A DNA stretch of 64,000 bases from an uncultured Aquimarina sp. (GCA_947497175.1 CANMFM010000002.1:293620-357619); one strand, 5' to 3'; shown: positions 39,060 through 48,414, counted from the stretch's first letter. Numbers and translations: made by a program. The notes: generated by a model from the sequence alone, not told the origin.

Positions 39060-40161
39060 CTAATACCTCTGGATGTGCAATATGGATAATGTCTTTAAGA
39101 ATAAGATCAGGCCGCATAGGACCTAGCTCATAATAAATCAAACCACCTTTGGCACCCATCTTTAATGTCGAAGAATATACGGCTTTATTTTTAAACGCAT
39201 CAAATGCTTCATATTTATGGTTTGTATCTCTAAGCTCTGACAAAGATTTTGAATTTCCTGATCCAATCCATAAATCAGCCTTTTGAGCCTTTTCTAATAC
39301 ACTTTCAAAACTTAAGGCCTGGCTTCCTGTTTTTTTAGTGTCTGCCCATAAATATGAAGTGTTAGCATCTTTTAGAAATTGTGCAATAAAGCTATGTCCA
39401 CCGGGTACATGCCATACATCTTTAAACATATTTCCAGACATCACCGTAGGAGGGTTTGTGGTATTTTTGGCCAAGGTTACTGCTGTATTATATTCTTTTT
39501 TAATGTTTTGAAAAACTTCTTCGGCAATAGCCTCTTTTCCAAAGAAAGCGGCTACAAACTTTATCCACTCTGCTCTGCCTATGGGGTGCTCTTCCATCCA
39601 GGAGCCATTCATAACGACAGGGATTCCTGTTTTTTGAATAAGATCATAGGCTTTTGTGTCTCCAGATGCAGAAAAACCAATAATAAGATCAGGAGAAAGT
39701 TCTAATACCACTTCGGTATTTAGATTGTATTCTTTGCCAAGTTCTTTAATTGCACCAGAATCAACTAATGCTCTTGTCTTTTCTGAAGAAATGTAATCTG
39801 TATGCGGAAACCCTACTAGCTTCTGCTCCATATTTAAATACTCCAGCATGGGTACGTCTGTGGTTGAAGTGACTACTACTCTTTCGACAGGAACCTCTAT
39901 AAATACTGCCTGATTTGAATCAAAAGGTCTTTGAGTTCCCTTGGGATGTAAAATATAGGTTAGCTCTTGCTTTGCATCGGGCCATGGCGTAGTTACTTTA
40001 ATTTCTTTATAAGTTCCATGGTTTTGTATGGTAAATCCTTTGGCATACTCAATATTTTGAGGTGCCAGGTACATAACCGTAAGCTGATCAGTTGTATTCG
40101 ATTTTTTTTTGCAAGAACCACAAACTAATACTAATGATATAATGATAAGGATGTTACGCAT
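39022..40161 (-). CDS. btuF: ABC transporter substrate-binding lipoprotein (BtuF-like)
   Basis: A 379-residue lipoprotein with lipobox near VCGSC (Cys 17) followed by a Lys-rich start. The periplasmic-binding fold of the helical-backbone type is shown by VERVVVTSTTDVPMLEYLN, LVGFPHTDYI, LSPDLIIGFSAS and GIPVVMNGSWMEEHPIGRAEW. It would capture cobalamin or cobinamide and pass it to BtuC. It is longer than enterobacterial BtuF (266), as is usual in Bacteroidota. It is translationally coupled or nearly so to btuC. Divergent from the Dph6-like gene, with inverted copies of ATTCGCGAT between them. Confidence 0.82.
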   Translation of the reverse strand: MRNILIIISLVLVCGSCKKKSNTTDQLTVMYLAPQNIEYAKGFTIQNHGTYKEIKVTTPWPDAKQELTYILHPKGTQRPFDSNQAVFIEVPVERVVVTSTTDVPMLEYLNMEQKLVGFPHTDYISSEKTRALVDSGAIKELGKEYNLNTEVVLELSPDLIIGFSASGDTKAYDLIQKTGIPVVMNGSWMEEHPIGRAEWIKFVAAFFGKEAIAEEVFQNIKKEYNTAVTLAKNTTNPPTVMSGNMFKDVWHVPGGHSFIAQFLKDANTSYLWADTKKTGSQALSFESVLEKAQKADLWIGSGNSKSLSELRDTNHKYEAFDAFKNKAVYSSTLKMGAKGGLIYYELGPMRPDLILKDIIHIAHPEVLVDYEPYFFEKLK

Positions 40162-40194
40162 GTCATATCGTTTTATGAAAATAATATGGTATTG

Positions 40195-40272
40195 ATTCGC
40201 GATTAAACTTAGATATTTTTTTGGGAATCCCGATAAAATTTGACGTTAATTTGTGTTTCACAAATCGCGAAT
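40195..40272. promoter_or_regulatory. Inverted ATTCGCGAT boxes between btuF and the Dph6-like gene
   Basis: ATTCGCGAT at 40195-40203 and ATCGCGAAT at 40264-40272 are exact reverse complements, 60 bp apart, in a divergent promoter region. They could be paired operator sites. The window shows only this pair. Confidence 0.35.
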
Positions 40273-40307
40273 TATACATACATGTCATTTTTACATCGCT
40301 TAATCAA

Positions 40308-40964
40308 ATGAAAGATATACCTTTTTTATGTTCCTGGAGTGGGGGAAAGGATAGCTGTTATGCATTCCATATAGCAGTACAACAAGGTTTGAACCCTACG
40401 GTTTTACTTAATGTATTAAATGAATATGGAGATCGTTCGAGATCACATGGTATCCCAAAAGAAATCTTAGAAGCTCAGGCCGAAGCTTTAGAATTGCCTA
40501 TCCATTTTTTTGAAAGTACCTGGAGCGATTATGAACGCTTATATATTGAAAATCTCATTTCGTTAACACGTGCTTATGGTCTTAAGGCATCTGTATTTGG
40601 AGATATCGATATTACATCTCATAGAGCTTGGGAAGAAAAAGTCTCTAATGCGGCTAACCTGAATGCCGTTTTACCGATATGGAAACAACCTAGAAAACAA
40701 GTAGTACTTGATATGATCGCATATGGAGTCGAATCTATAATCGTTTCTTGTAATCATACGTTGGGGTCAGATTATTTAGGACGTACAGTAGACAAAACAT
40801 TGATTACCGATTTAGAAGCATTAGGGGTAGATCCTTGTGGCGAAAATGGCGAGTATCATACATTAGTTACCAACGCTCCTCTTTTTAAAAAGAGCGTAAA
40901 AGTGATGATCACCTCTAAAGAAGAATCATCAAATTATAATTTTGCTGGATTAAAACTAGTGTAG
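40308..40964 (+). CDS. Dph6-like PP-loop ATPase (diphthine--ammonia ligase family)
   Basis: The track ORF begins at 40221, but its first 29 residues are not family-like. The ATG at 40308 gives MKDIPFLCSWSGGKDSCYAF, with the PP-loop SGGKDS right at the N-terminus, and a 218-residue protein. It also has the family text ETWSDYERLY-like region, VFGDIDITSHRAWEEK and CGENGEYHTLV. Bacteria lack diphthamide, so the true substrate is unknown. Its place inside a B12 locus, 1 bp from the convergent cobC end, suggests a part in cobamide or amide metabolism; that is inference. Confidence 0.88.
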   Translation: MKDIPFLCSWSGGKDSCYAFHIAVQQGLNPTVLLNVLNEYGDRSRSHGIPKEILEAQAEALELPIHFFESTWSDYERLYIENLISLTRAYGLKASVFGDIDITSHRAWEEKVSNAANLNAVLPIWKQPRKQVVLDMIAYGVESIIVSCNHTLGSDYLGRTVDKTLITDLEALGVDPCGENGEYHTLVTNAPLFKKSVKVMITSKEESSNYNFAGLKLV

Positions 40965-40965
40965 G

Positions 40966-41484
40966 TCAAATAGTAATCACTTCACCATAGGCGACCTGAA
41001 TGGTAAATGAATCTTTGAGGTGAATTTTCCTGATATTAGAAAGTAAAGCTCTAATGGGGCCTGCATGAGTAACGATTACAATTTTTTCTCCTGCGATGTG
41101 ATCTAACGTAGTATAAAAATTCAATATTCGCTGCTGGAGCATTGCATAGGATTCTCCATTGGGAACTTGAATATCAACAAAATCATTCATCCATGGATCT
41201 AGTTCTTTGCTATGAATGGCATCCCATGGTTTTAACTCCCAATCTCCAAAATTGAGTTCTTTTAATCGATCATCATAAATAACCTCCTTGTTAAAGGTTT
41301 TCGCTAAAAGCTTACATCGCTGCAACGGACTACTGTAGACTCTTGAAATCTCGTCAACCGGAATCTGATCGTGAATTTTTTTTACCTCTGAAGGAAAAGA
41401 ATCTGTAATACCCAGATCACTTTGTCCATAACAAATACCTTTTTCGATATTAGGCGTAGTATGCCTTACCAGATATATTTCCAT
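40966..41484 (-). CDS. cobC: Alpha-ribazole phosphatase-type histidine phosphatase
   Basis: A 172-residue phosphoglycerate-mutase-fold phosphatase. The phospho-accepting His8 lies in LVRHTTP, and the second His in IVTHAGPIRAL; the Arg of the YSSPLQRC segment also fits. In cobalamin salvage it removes the phosphate from alpha-ribazole-5'-phosphate or cobalamin-5'-phosphate. Alone, histidine phosphatases are hard to assign, but the 19-bp overlap with cobS and presence of cobT and cobU make CobC very likely. It is the last gene of the cobUTSC operon. Confidence 0.9.
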   Translation of the reverse strand: MEIYLVRHTTPNIEKGICYGQSDLGITDSFPSEVKKIHDQIPVDEISRVYSSPLQRCKLLAKTFNKEVIYDDRLKELNFGDWELKPWDAIHSKELDPWMNDFVDIQVPNGESYAMLQQRILNFYTTLDHIAGEKIVIVTHAGPIRALLSNIRKIHLKDSFTIQVAYGEVITI

Positions 41485-42230
41485 AGGGTTATAAAGGTAA
41501 GATAAAATACGACTTCGCTAAGTTGTTGAACAGCCCCTGCGCAATCGCCTGTCTGACCACCTATCCATTTTCTGAATTTTCTACCCAGAAACATTTTTGA
41601 AAGGTACATCGGTACAATTGAAAGAAATATCCAGGGGTTTTTAAAAAAAAATAAAGGGGCCATTCCAAAAACGCCACTAATGATGATCATCTTTACGGTC
41701 ATACTTTTTGCAGCCGGCTTGGCTTTACTATCTTCGGTATCGCGTACATAAGGATGTGTAAAGATTAAGGTAGTAGCAATAAATCGACTTAGACTATGTC
41801 CAGAGATTAAAACTAGGGGTATGTAGTGTGTTTCAATCTCTCGTAATGCAGCAAATTTGATAGATATGATTAGAAGTAACCCAATGGTGCCATACGTTCC
41901 TAATCGAGAATCTTTCATGATCAATAAGATTTTATCCTTGGTCCACCCTCCGCCAAACCCATCGCATACATCGGCAAACCCATCCTCATGAAAAGCTCCG
42001 GTAGTATATATAGTGGCAAGTATAGAAAGTAAAACTGAGATTTCTACCGAGAAAACATATGATGAACCATAAAAAACTAATGCTCCGATGCCACCGACAA
42101 TACTTCCTACCAGAGGAAAATATTTTGAGCTTAATCGCAAATATTGAGGATCGTGATTTACCCATTTAGGACAAGGGATACGAGTAAAAAACATCAAGGC
42201 GGTGAAGAAAATATGTAGTTCTTTTTTCAT
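41466..42230 (-). CDS. cobS: Adenosylcobinamide-GDP ribazoletransferase
   Basis: A 254-residue inner-membrane enzyme that joins adenosylcobinamide-GDP to alpha-ribazole(-phosphate). The early metal-binding FHEDGFADVCDGFGGGW motif, the KDSRLGTYG segment and several hydrophobic helices are typical of CobS/CobV. Its end overlaps cobC by 19 bp, and its start is 33 bp after cobT, so these genes are one operon. It is full length, with no sign of decay. Confidence 0.95.
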   Translation of the reverse strand: MKKELHIFFTALMFFTRIPCPKWVNHDPQYLRLSSKYFPLVGSIVGGIGALVFYGSSYVFSVEISVLLSILATIYTTGAFHEDGFADVCDGFGGGWTKDKILLIMKDSRLGTYGTIGLLLIISIKFAALREIETHYIPLVLISGHSLSRFIATTLIFTHPYVRDTEDSKAKPAAKSMTVKMIIISGVFGMAPLFFFKNPWIFLSIVPMYLSKMFLGRKFRKWIGGQTGDCAGAVQQLSEVVFYLTFITLWKYIW

Positions 42231-42263
42231 TAGTAACTTCCTGTTTAATTAAGATTTTGTTGA

Positions 42264-43301
42264 TTACTCAGTACCGGAAACTCCCGCGCTTTCAAAACTA
42301 GCCATAGTATTTAAAAAACGAATCGAAGATACTATAATTGGATATGCTACTGCAGCTCCGGTACCTTCTCCTAAACGCATACCTAAATTAATTAAAGGTT
42401 CTTTTTCCAGGAAATCTAACATCTTGTGATGCCCTTGTTCTCCTGAAGTATGTGCAAATATGCAATAGCCCAGAATTTCGGGATATAAAGAATGTGCAAC
42501 TAATAATGCTGCAGTAACGATAAAGCCATCAATAATAATTGTCATTTTTAGGGCAGCAGCTCTTAACATGGCTCCGACCATCATAGCAATTTCAAAACCA
42601 CCAAAGTACATTAACATATCTATTGGTTTAGAAGGCGTAAATGTACTGTAGGCTTCAGCAAGAATTTTTTGCTTTACCTGGATAGCTTCAGCATCAAGTC
42701 CGGTACCAGAACCAACACAGTGTGTAATAGGTATTTTTGTGAAAAATGACATCAATAATGATGCAGATGAAGTATTGCCTATTCCCATTTCACCAAAGCC
42801 TATGATATTACTACCATCGTGATATGTTTCTGTAACAATTTCTGACCCTTTTTTGATTGCAGTATTGCATTGTTCGGCAGTCATGGCCGATGTTTCCTGG
42901 TAATTTTTAGTACCAAAATCAATTTTTGCATCAATCAAACCAATACTATGATCAAAATCATGATCTACTCCAGCATCTACAATCTTAAGATTAATGTTAT
43001 TTTGTTTACATATAACGTTAATGGCGGCTCCACCACTCAAGAAATTGTAAACCATTTGTGCGGTAACTTCTTGCGGATAGGGGTTGACTTCTCCTTTTTT
43101 AGCAATACCGTGATCTCCGGCAAAAACAATTATCGTAGGCTTAGAAAGCTTAGGATGATCTGTATTTTGGATCATTCCTATTTGTAATGCTATTTTTTCT
43201 AAAGTTCCAAGGGCACCAATTGGTTTTGTCTTATTATCGATTTTAGCTTGAATTTTTTTTTCCAGGGCGGGGTTTGAAATGCTTTCAATATGAAAATCCA
43301 T
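42264..43301 (-). CDS. cobT: Nicotinate-nucleotide--dimethylbenzimidazole phosphoribosyltransferase
   Basis: A 345-residue cytoplasmic enzyme that activates the lower-ligand base (dimethylbenzimidazole) to alpha-ribazole phosphate. It shows KTKPIGALGTLEKIA near the start, VFAGDHGIAKKGVNPYPQ-type text, GEMGIGNTSSAS and the C-terminal RLGEGTGAAVA holding the catalytic Glu. Full length. The gap to cobU is 14 bp and to cobS 33 bp, all on the minus strand. No bluB or other base-synthesis gene is in the window, so the base may be taken up or made elsewhere. Confidence 0.96.
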   Translation of the reverse strand: MDFHIESISNPALEKKIQAKIDNKTKPIGALGTLEKIALQIGMIQNTDHPKLSKPTIIVFAGDHGIAKKGEVNPYPQEVTAQMVYNFLSGGAAINVICKQNNINLKIVDAGVDHDFDHSIGLIDAKIDFGTKNYQETSAMTAEQCNTAIKKGSEIVTETYHDGSNIIGFGEMGIGNTSSASLLMSFFTKIPITHCVGSGTGLDAEAIQVKQKILAEAYSTFTPSKPIDMLMYFGGFEIAMMVGAMLRAAALKMTIIIDGFIVTAALLVAHSLYPEILGYCIFAHTSGEQGHHKMLDFLEKEPLINLGMRLGEGTGAAVAYPIIVSSIRFLNTMASFESAGVSGTE

Positions 43302-43315
43302 ATGTTTTTTGTGAC

Positions 43316-43828
43316 TTATTTAGAGTTTTTAATTTCGACAGGTATTCCAGATACCATAAGTATGGCTTTATCTGCATGTTTAGCTATATGCTGATTCATC
43401 CATCCTTGCAGCTCTGTAAATTTTCTTCCAACTTCGGTAGCGGCATGTACTCCCATCCCAATTTCGTTAGAAATAATAATCAAGGTGGCCTCTTTTTTTA
43501 AAAGCTTATCAAATTCGTTTTTAGCTAGGGATAATGATAATTCAATATCATTCTTAGTATCAACAAAAAAATTTGTAAGCCATAACGTAACGCAATCAAT
43601 AACCACCACACTATTATCCTGAATTACTTTTGAAAGTTGTTTTTCTTCTTCAATAGAAGTCCATCGCTGATCTCGATCTGCGATATGTCTATCAATACGT
43701 TTACGATGATTCTCATCCCAAATTCGTGAAGTAGCGAGGTAATAGGGGGTGTTAGAAAGTTGTAATGCAAGATTTTGGGCATAACTGCTTTTTCCTGATC
43801 GTTCACCTCCGGTTATGTAGTACAACAT
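43316..43828 (-). CDS. cobU: Adenosylcobinamide kinase / adenosylcobinamide-phosphate guanylyltransferase
   Basis: A 170-residue bifunctional P-loop enzyme that phosphorylates adenosylcobinamide and adds GMP. P-loop GGERSGKSS (~7-15), the guanylylated-His region RIDRHIADRDQRW, VVVIDCVTLWLTN and ISNEIGMGVH are the family blocks. It is the first gene of the cobUTSC operon, which runs away from the riboswitch-btuB unit. The shared 479-bp region must hold its promoter; I see no second riboswitch on this side. Confidence 0.95.
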   Translation of the reverse strand: MLYYITGGERSGKSSYAQNLALQLSNTPYYLATSRIWDENHRKRIDRHIADRDQRWTSIEEEKQLSKVIQDNSVVVIDCVTLWLTNFFVDTKNDIELSLSLAKNEFDKLLKKEATLIIISNEIGMGVHAATEVGRKFTELQGWMNQHIAKHADKAILMVSGIPVEIKNSK

Positions 43829-43934
43829 GATGATTTGTTTTTTTAGAAGAGTACAAAGTTAATCGAATACATTATTTATTAGTTATTGTTGCATTGAATT
43901 CGTCAAAATATAATACATTCGCGCAGAATTTTGG

Positions 43935-44222
43935 TTTTGATACACTACTCATAGTGTTGAAAATTAAAAGGGAATCAGGTGAAATGAACTACGAAGGCAG
44001 AAATACGATTTATATTTTTTTAATTGTAAATCTAAAGTCAAATCTCGTGGATTATTATTCCTGAGCTGTTCCCGCAACTGTATGCTAAGCCGAATCGGCA
44101 CTGATATTTAGCAATATCAGTACGTAGTAGGTGCTTGTTGTTACTTCTTATAAAACCACTGCCTGTATAGGTGGGAAGGTATACAACAAGACGCGAGCCA
44201 GGAGACCTGCCTAAATTCAATT
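43935..44222 (+). ncRNA. Cobalamin riboswitch in the btuB leader
   Basis: All main conserved blocks of the AdoCbl-type riboswitch are present in order on the plus strand: GGGAATCAGGTGAAA (~43970), CCCGCAACTGT (44071-44081), CCACTG (44156-44161), GGGAAGG (44173-44179) and the B12 box AGCCAGGAGACCTGCC (44196-44211). It ends ~90 nt before the btuB start and should shut off receptor synthesis when cobalamin is plentiful. Exact ends are approximate. Confidence 0.95.
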
Positions 44223-44307
44223 AATATCAAACTTTCGGGATAAAGGTTTGGGTATGGGTAAACTACATACTTTTTTCCGGTAATTGTAAAATTAAGTACG
44301 TAAAATA

Positions 44308-46254
44308 ATGAACAAAACGAAGTTTTTTGGGGCAGCATTTTTTATGCTGGGATCTTCATTGGTATTTGGACAAGAAGAAAACCAAGTCAACGAAAGCGTT
44401 AATGAATTAGAAGAAGTTGTGATTTCAGATTCTAAATTTAATTTAAAACGTGAACAAAGTGGTAAGGTAATTACCAAAATTACATCAGAAGAACTGGAAC
44501 AAAGCCAGGGGCAATCTGTAGCTACTGTGTTAACCAGAACTGCGGGGGTGTTTATCAACGGAAGTGGAAGTGCCGCAGGACAAAATCTTGGGGTATATGT
44601 TCGAGGTGGACGAAACCGACAGGTAGTCATAAGAGTAGATGGCGTTACAGTTAGTGATCCTTCAACTTCGGCAGGAGATTTTGATTTACGATTATTATCA
44701 GTTAATCAAATCGAAGAAATCGAAATCCTTAAAGGAGCTTCGAGTACGTTATATGGTTCTGGAGCTGCTACTGCTGTGATTAATATTACTACCAAATCAG
44801 CTAGTAAAGAAAAGATTGCAGCCACTTTTCAATCGAGTATCGGAACAAATCAATCTCAGGATGATCAGGACTATGACATTAATGAATTTGTGAATTTAGC
44901 TTCTGTTAACGGAACTTTAGGAAAAGTAAACTATTTGGCAAGTTTTGGAAACCAATTTACAGATGGGTTATCTGCAGCAGAAGCACCAGATGCCGAAAGT
45001 GATCCTTTTTCAAAATATAATGTATATGCTAAACTGGGCTATACATGGAATTCTAATTTCAGGTTTCATTTTTTTGGAAATTTGGACGAATATAAAAGTA
45101 GTTTTGATACTGGAGCGGGAGTAGATGGTGATAATGAGATTATCAGTCAACAACTAAGAGCCGGGTCATTTATAGAAGCAAAATACCCAAACGGAAGTTT
45201 TACAATCACCAATAGCTACGCTACTTTAGAAAGAGATCTTACGGGTTCTAGTTTTCCTGCAAAGTATAGAGGAGATGTATTTACCTTTGATGCATATAAT
45301 AAATACACATTTAATAACACTTTCTATACCGTTATCGGAGCTAACGGTTCATATAGCGATTTTAATTTATTGACCATCCCATTTGGAAGTACAGATTTAG
45401 AAGAAACAATTGATGACGAAAATGCAGAGTTTGATATTATTGATCCCTATGTTAATGTAGTGTATACTTCAGAGTTTGGTTTAAATATCAATGCCGGAGC
45501 TCGATTTAATATTCATAGCGTTTATGATAATCAATTAGTATATAATATTAACCCCTCGTATACCTATACCTTTGATACTAGTTATGTGAAAGGACTGGCG
45601 TCATATAGTACGGCGTATATTACTCCTTCTTTATTTCAATTATTTGACACGGCGTTTCTCACCGGAAATCCAAATCTAGAGCCAGAAGAAAGTACAACGA
45701 TAGAAGGAGGATTAGAGTTTTCTTATGAGAAGAATTCTATATTTAGTGTAGTGTATTTTAACAGGACTTCTGAAAATTTTATCACCTTTGATCCCGTTAC
45801 CTTTGTAAATATAAATTCACAGAACGATATCGAAGTTGACGGAATAGAAGTAGAAGCTTCTACGTTACTTTTGGATAGCAAATTGTCAATAAGAGGAAAC
45901 TATACCTATACCAATATTGATAAATTAGATGACAATATCAGAATACCGGAGCATATGGTCAATGCCAGTGTTGGATATCAATTTGGAGACAAAACGTTTG
46001 CTTCGTTAAGTTATCAATTTAATACAGAGCGTGCTGATAATGATTTTGCCAATGCTGATCCTGTTACTTTCGAGCCCACGCGCGTTACTTTAGATGATTA
46101 CGGCGTATTAGACTTTTATATTAGTCATAAGGTAATGGACAATTTTAGTATTTATGCTGCTATGAATAATATTACTAATGAAGATTATCAAGAGATTCTT
46201 GGATTTAGTACCAGAGGAAGAAATGCAAGAATTGGATTTAGTTTAGATTTCTAG
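44308..46254 (+). CDS. btuB: TonB-dependent cobalamin receptor (BtuB-like)
   Basis: A 648-residue outer-membrane receptor with a signal peptide (SLVFGQ, ~22), TonB-box-like LEEVVISD, plug domain (~45-165: VATVLTRTAGVFINGSG, LGVYVRGGRNRQVVIRVDG, LKGASSTLYGSGAATAVIN) and a 22-strand-type barrel ending IGFSLDF. The length is close to BtuB (~600), without the extra N-terminal domain common in SusC-type receptors. The cobalamin riboswitch directly upstream gives the substrate. A strong terminator follows at 46276. It likely delivers B12 and cobinamide to BtuF. Confidence 0.93.
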   Translation: MNKTKFFGAAFFMLGSSLVFGQEENQVNESVNELEEVVISDSKFNLKREQSGKVITKITSEELEQSQGQSVATVLTRTAGVFINGSGSAAGQNLGVYVRGGRNRQVVIRVDGVTVSDPSTSAGDFDLRLLSVNQIEEIEILKGASSTLYGSGAATAVINITTKSASKEKIAATFQSSIGTNQSQDDQDYDINEFVNLASVNGTLGKVNYLASFGNQFTDGLSAAEAPDAESDPFSKYNVYAKLGYTWNSNFRFHFFGNLDEYKSSFDTGAGVDGDNEIISQQLRAGSFIEAKYPNGSFTITNSYATLERDLTGSSFPAKYRGDVFTFDAYNKYTFNNTFYTVIGANGSYSDFNLLTIPFGSTDLEETIDDENAEFDIIDPYVNVVYTSEFGLNINAGARFNIHSVYDNQLVYNINPSYTYTFDTSYVKGLASYSTAYITPSLFQLFDTAFLTGNPNLEPEESTTIEGGLEFSYEKNSIFSVVYFNRTSENFITFDPVTFVNINSQNDIEVDGIEVEASTLLLDSKLSIRGNYTYTNIDKLDDNIRIPEHMVNASVGYQFGDKTFASLSYQFNTERADNDFANADPVTFEPTRVTLDDYGVLDFYISHKVMDNFSIYAAMNNITNEDYQEILGFSTRGRNARIGFSLDF

Positions 46255-46275
46255 TAACCTCATTCTTAAATAAGA

Positions 46276-46309
46276 AAACTCCTGAAATACACATCTCAGG
46301 AGTTTTTTT
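46276..46309 (+). terminator. Terminator after btuB
   Basis: AAACTCCTGA (46276-46285) pairs with TCAGGAGTTT (46296-46305), followed by a T-run. The A-run before it could also serve the convergent S41 gene. Confidence 0.9.
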
Positions 46310-46329
46310 ATTGTATTACATTTTGATCA

Positions 46330-47772
46330 TCAAAAATCTGGAACAAAAAGATCGTGGGTCGTATTTTGATGATACATCATTTCATAATTAGCCTCCTGCA
46401 TATTGCTATTTCCTACCTCTTCAAAATAACGAGTACTATTCTTTTGTCTGCTGCTAACTCCTAAAATATCGTCTACAGCTGCTTTTAGTAAAGGTTCATT
46501 AACATCTCCTAATACACCAAGGTTAGAAAAATCCTCTTCCAAAGCGATTTCCGGAGCAAAACCATCAAAATAATCTGTAAAACCAACAGAATTTATAGAT
46601 TTAAGAACCAAAGGTTGCATAGCATATGTATGTCCTGTATTGGCTCCTTGTCTACGAAAGTTTTCAGAATCATATACTGTGATTGATGCCTGAAACTTAC
46701 CTCTGGTAGTATCACCAACTTGTATTACATCGATATAAGGATCAAGGCCATTAATTATAAGTTCACTTGCAGAGGCAGAGCTTCGGGTTGTTAAAACATA
46801 TACTCTGGATAAATTTAGACTATTGATCGCAGTTCCTGTGCTAATTTGATTATCAAAATTATTGATTAACCTACCTGGATCATTTTCTTGAAAACTTTGT
46901 TGAAATTCATCATTCCATTGTTCTGTAGTAAATAGTTTTTCATTAAACTGACCTGTAACCATACTTGATAAGTCTATGGCTGTTTCTACAGCGCCCCCAC
47001 CATTATATCGAAGATCTAGTATCAAATCGGTAACGTTATCTAACTTAAACTTTGCAAAAGCAGCATTGAGCTGTTCATCAAAATCTAGCGTAAAAGCATT
47101 ATACATAAGATACCCAACAGGATTGCCACCTACATCAATAGTTTTAGTCATAAAAACCGGGTTTTCTGTATATTGAACTTTATTTAGAGCAATAGATTCT
47201 CCTGTTGGAGTAATGGTATTTCCACTCAGGTTAGCAAGGCCAATAGTATAGCTATCAGGAGCGATAAGCTGTCTGAAATTATCAACCGTAATCTGAGTGC
47301 CGTCTATAGTGTTGAAAATATCTCCGCGCGCTACTCCCTTGGCTTCGGCATCAGTACCAGGAAGTACATATCTTACAAATCCAAAAACATTGTTAGAATT
47401 ATCTGGATAACGCACCAGGCCAAATTCCATACCATTATTTCTTGTAATACCATCAAAAGATTGTTCTAAGGCAACAAAATCGCTTACTAAAAAACTGAAC
47501 TCGTCAATATTTGACTTCAACGATTCAAAAATTACTTCCGGAGAAGAAAATCCTCTTAAATATTCTGTGTATTGCTGATCCGAAGAGAAACGATTATCCT
47601 GAAGATCCGGAACATCACTTTTGTACAAGTACCAGGTTTTCATTCCTCGATAAATAAAATCATTGATTTCGATTGTGCCAGAAGGCTGTATTACATCATC
47701 ATTATCATCAAAACATCCAGTGAGTATAGTTCCCATTAGAAGCAATAGCATAAAATGCTTCAAGTATTTCAT
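46330..47772 (-). CDS. S41-family (C-terminal processing) peptidase lipoprotein
   Basis: A 480-residue lipoprotein (lipobox ILTGC, Cys 20) followed by an acidic stretch. A PDZ-like segment (~145-200: VLPGTDAEAKGVARGDIFN) precedes the S41 core: NPVGYLMYNAFTLDF, LILDLRYNGGGAVETA, and the Ser-Lys dyad regions TTRSSASASELIING and DTTRGKFQAS. It should cleave periplasmic or surface peptides from the envelope. It is monocistronic, convergent with btuB and divergent from the sigma-factor cassette. Confidence 0.92.
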   Translation of the reverse strand: MKYLKHFMLLLLMGTILTGCFDDNDDVIQPSGTIEINDFIYRGMKTWYLYKSDVPDLQDNRFSSDQQYTEYLRGFSSPEVIFESLKSNIDEFSFLVSDFVALEQSFDGITRNNGMEFGLVRYPDNSNNVFGFVRYVLPGTDAEAKGVARGDIFNTIDGTQITVDNFRQLIAPDSYTIGLANLSGNTITPTGESIALNKVQYTENPVFMTKTIDVGGNPVGYLMYNAFTLDFDEQLNAAFAKFKLDNVTDLILDLRYNGGGAVETAIDLSSMVTGQFNEKLFTTEQWNDEFQQSFQENDPGRLINNFDNQISTGTAINSLNLSRVYVLTTRSSASASELIINGLDPYIDVIQVGDTTRGKFQASITVYDSENFRRQGANTGHTYAMQPLVLKSINSVGFTDYFDGFAPEIALEEDFSNLGVLGDVNEPLLKAAVDDILGVSSRQKNSTRYFEEVGNSNMQEANYEMMYHQNTTHDLFVPDF

Positions 47773-47904
47773 AGTTCCTTTTTTTGTTATAGGTGTTAAA
47801 TGTAACTACTTTATTATAATTTTAAAAAAGATTGTAACAAATTACATAGGTAGTCGTCTCCCTAATATAAAGCTGACATAGTTTTATCATCAACCAATCA
47901 AAAA

Positions 47905-48414
47905 ATGAAAGAAAGAGCATTTATAACGCTTACTAATGGATTTAAGGATAAACTCTTTAGGTTGGCCAAACGTTTATTAGTGAGTAATGAAGAGGCAGAA
48001 GATGCTACACAAGAAGTGTTACTCAAGCTATGGAAGAGCAAAGGTAAAATATCAGAGTATAAAAATGTAGAGGCTTTTGCAATGACCATGACAAAGAATT
48101 ACTGTTTTGATAAATTAAAAGCTAAAGAAACAGCAAATCTTAAAATTGTTCATAGTAATTACAAGGATGAACGCCCTTCATTGCAAAGAGAGGTTGAAGC
48201 TAAAGATAGTCTGGACTGGGTAGGTAAAATACTGAATGATCTGCCAGAACAACAGCGAATGATTATCCAGCTTAGAGATATAGAACAATATGATAATGCA
48301 GAGATTGCTGATATGCTAAAGATTAACGAAACAGCAGTTAGAGTGGCATTATCCAGAGGAAGAAAAAGAATTAGAGAAGAATTATTAAAAAAGCATAATT
48401 ATGGAATTGTCTAA
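47905..48414 (+). CDS. RNA polymerase ECF-type sigma factor
   Basis: A 169-residue sigma-70 family protein with region 2 (FRLAKRLLVSNEEAEDATQEVLLKLWKSKG with the DATQEV block) and region 4 (LPEQQRMIIQLRDIEQYDNAEIADMLKINETAVRVALSRGRK). It is short, as for ECF factors, lacking regions 1 and 3. The next gene overlaps it by 14 bp and encodes a membrane protein fit to be its anti-sigma factor. Targets are not visible in the sequence, but the two DUF4252 genes downstream are likely members of its regulon. Confidence 0.93.
   Translation: MKERAFITLTNGFKDKLFRLAKRLLVSNEEAEDATQEVLLKLWKSKGKISEYKNVEAFAMTMTKNYCFDKLKAKETANLKIVHSNYKDERPSLQREVEAKDSLDWVGKILNDLPEQQRMIIQLRDIEQYDNAEIADMLKINETAVRVALSRGRKRIREELLKKHNYGIV

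Noticed and set aside
40221-40307. N-terminal extension of the Dph6-like ORF
   Set aside because: The PP-loop of the family sits near the N-terminus; the ATG at 40308 gives the expected start, so the first 29 codons are probably leader.
44038-44338. Minus-strand ORFs of 60 and 65 aa between cobU and btuB
   Set aside because: They lie antisense to the cobalamin riboswitch, whose conserved blocks explain the sequence.
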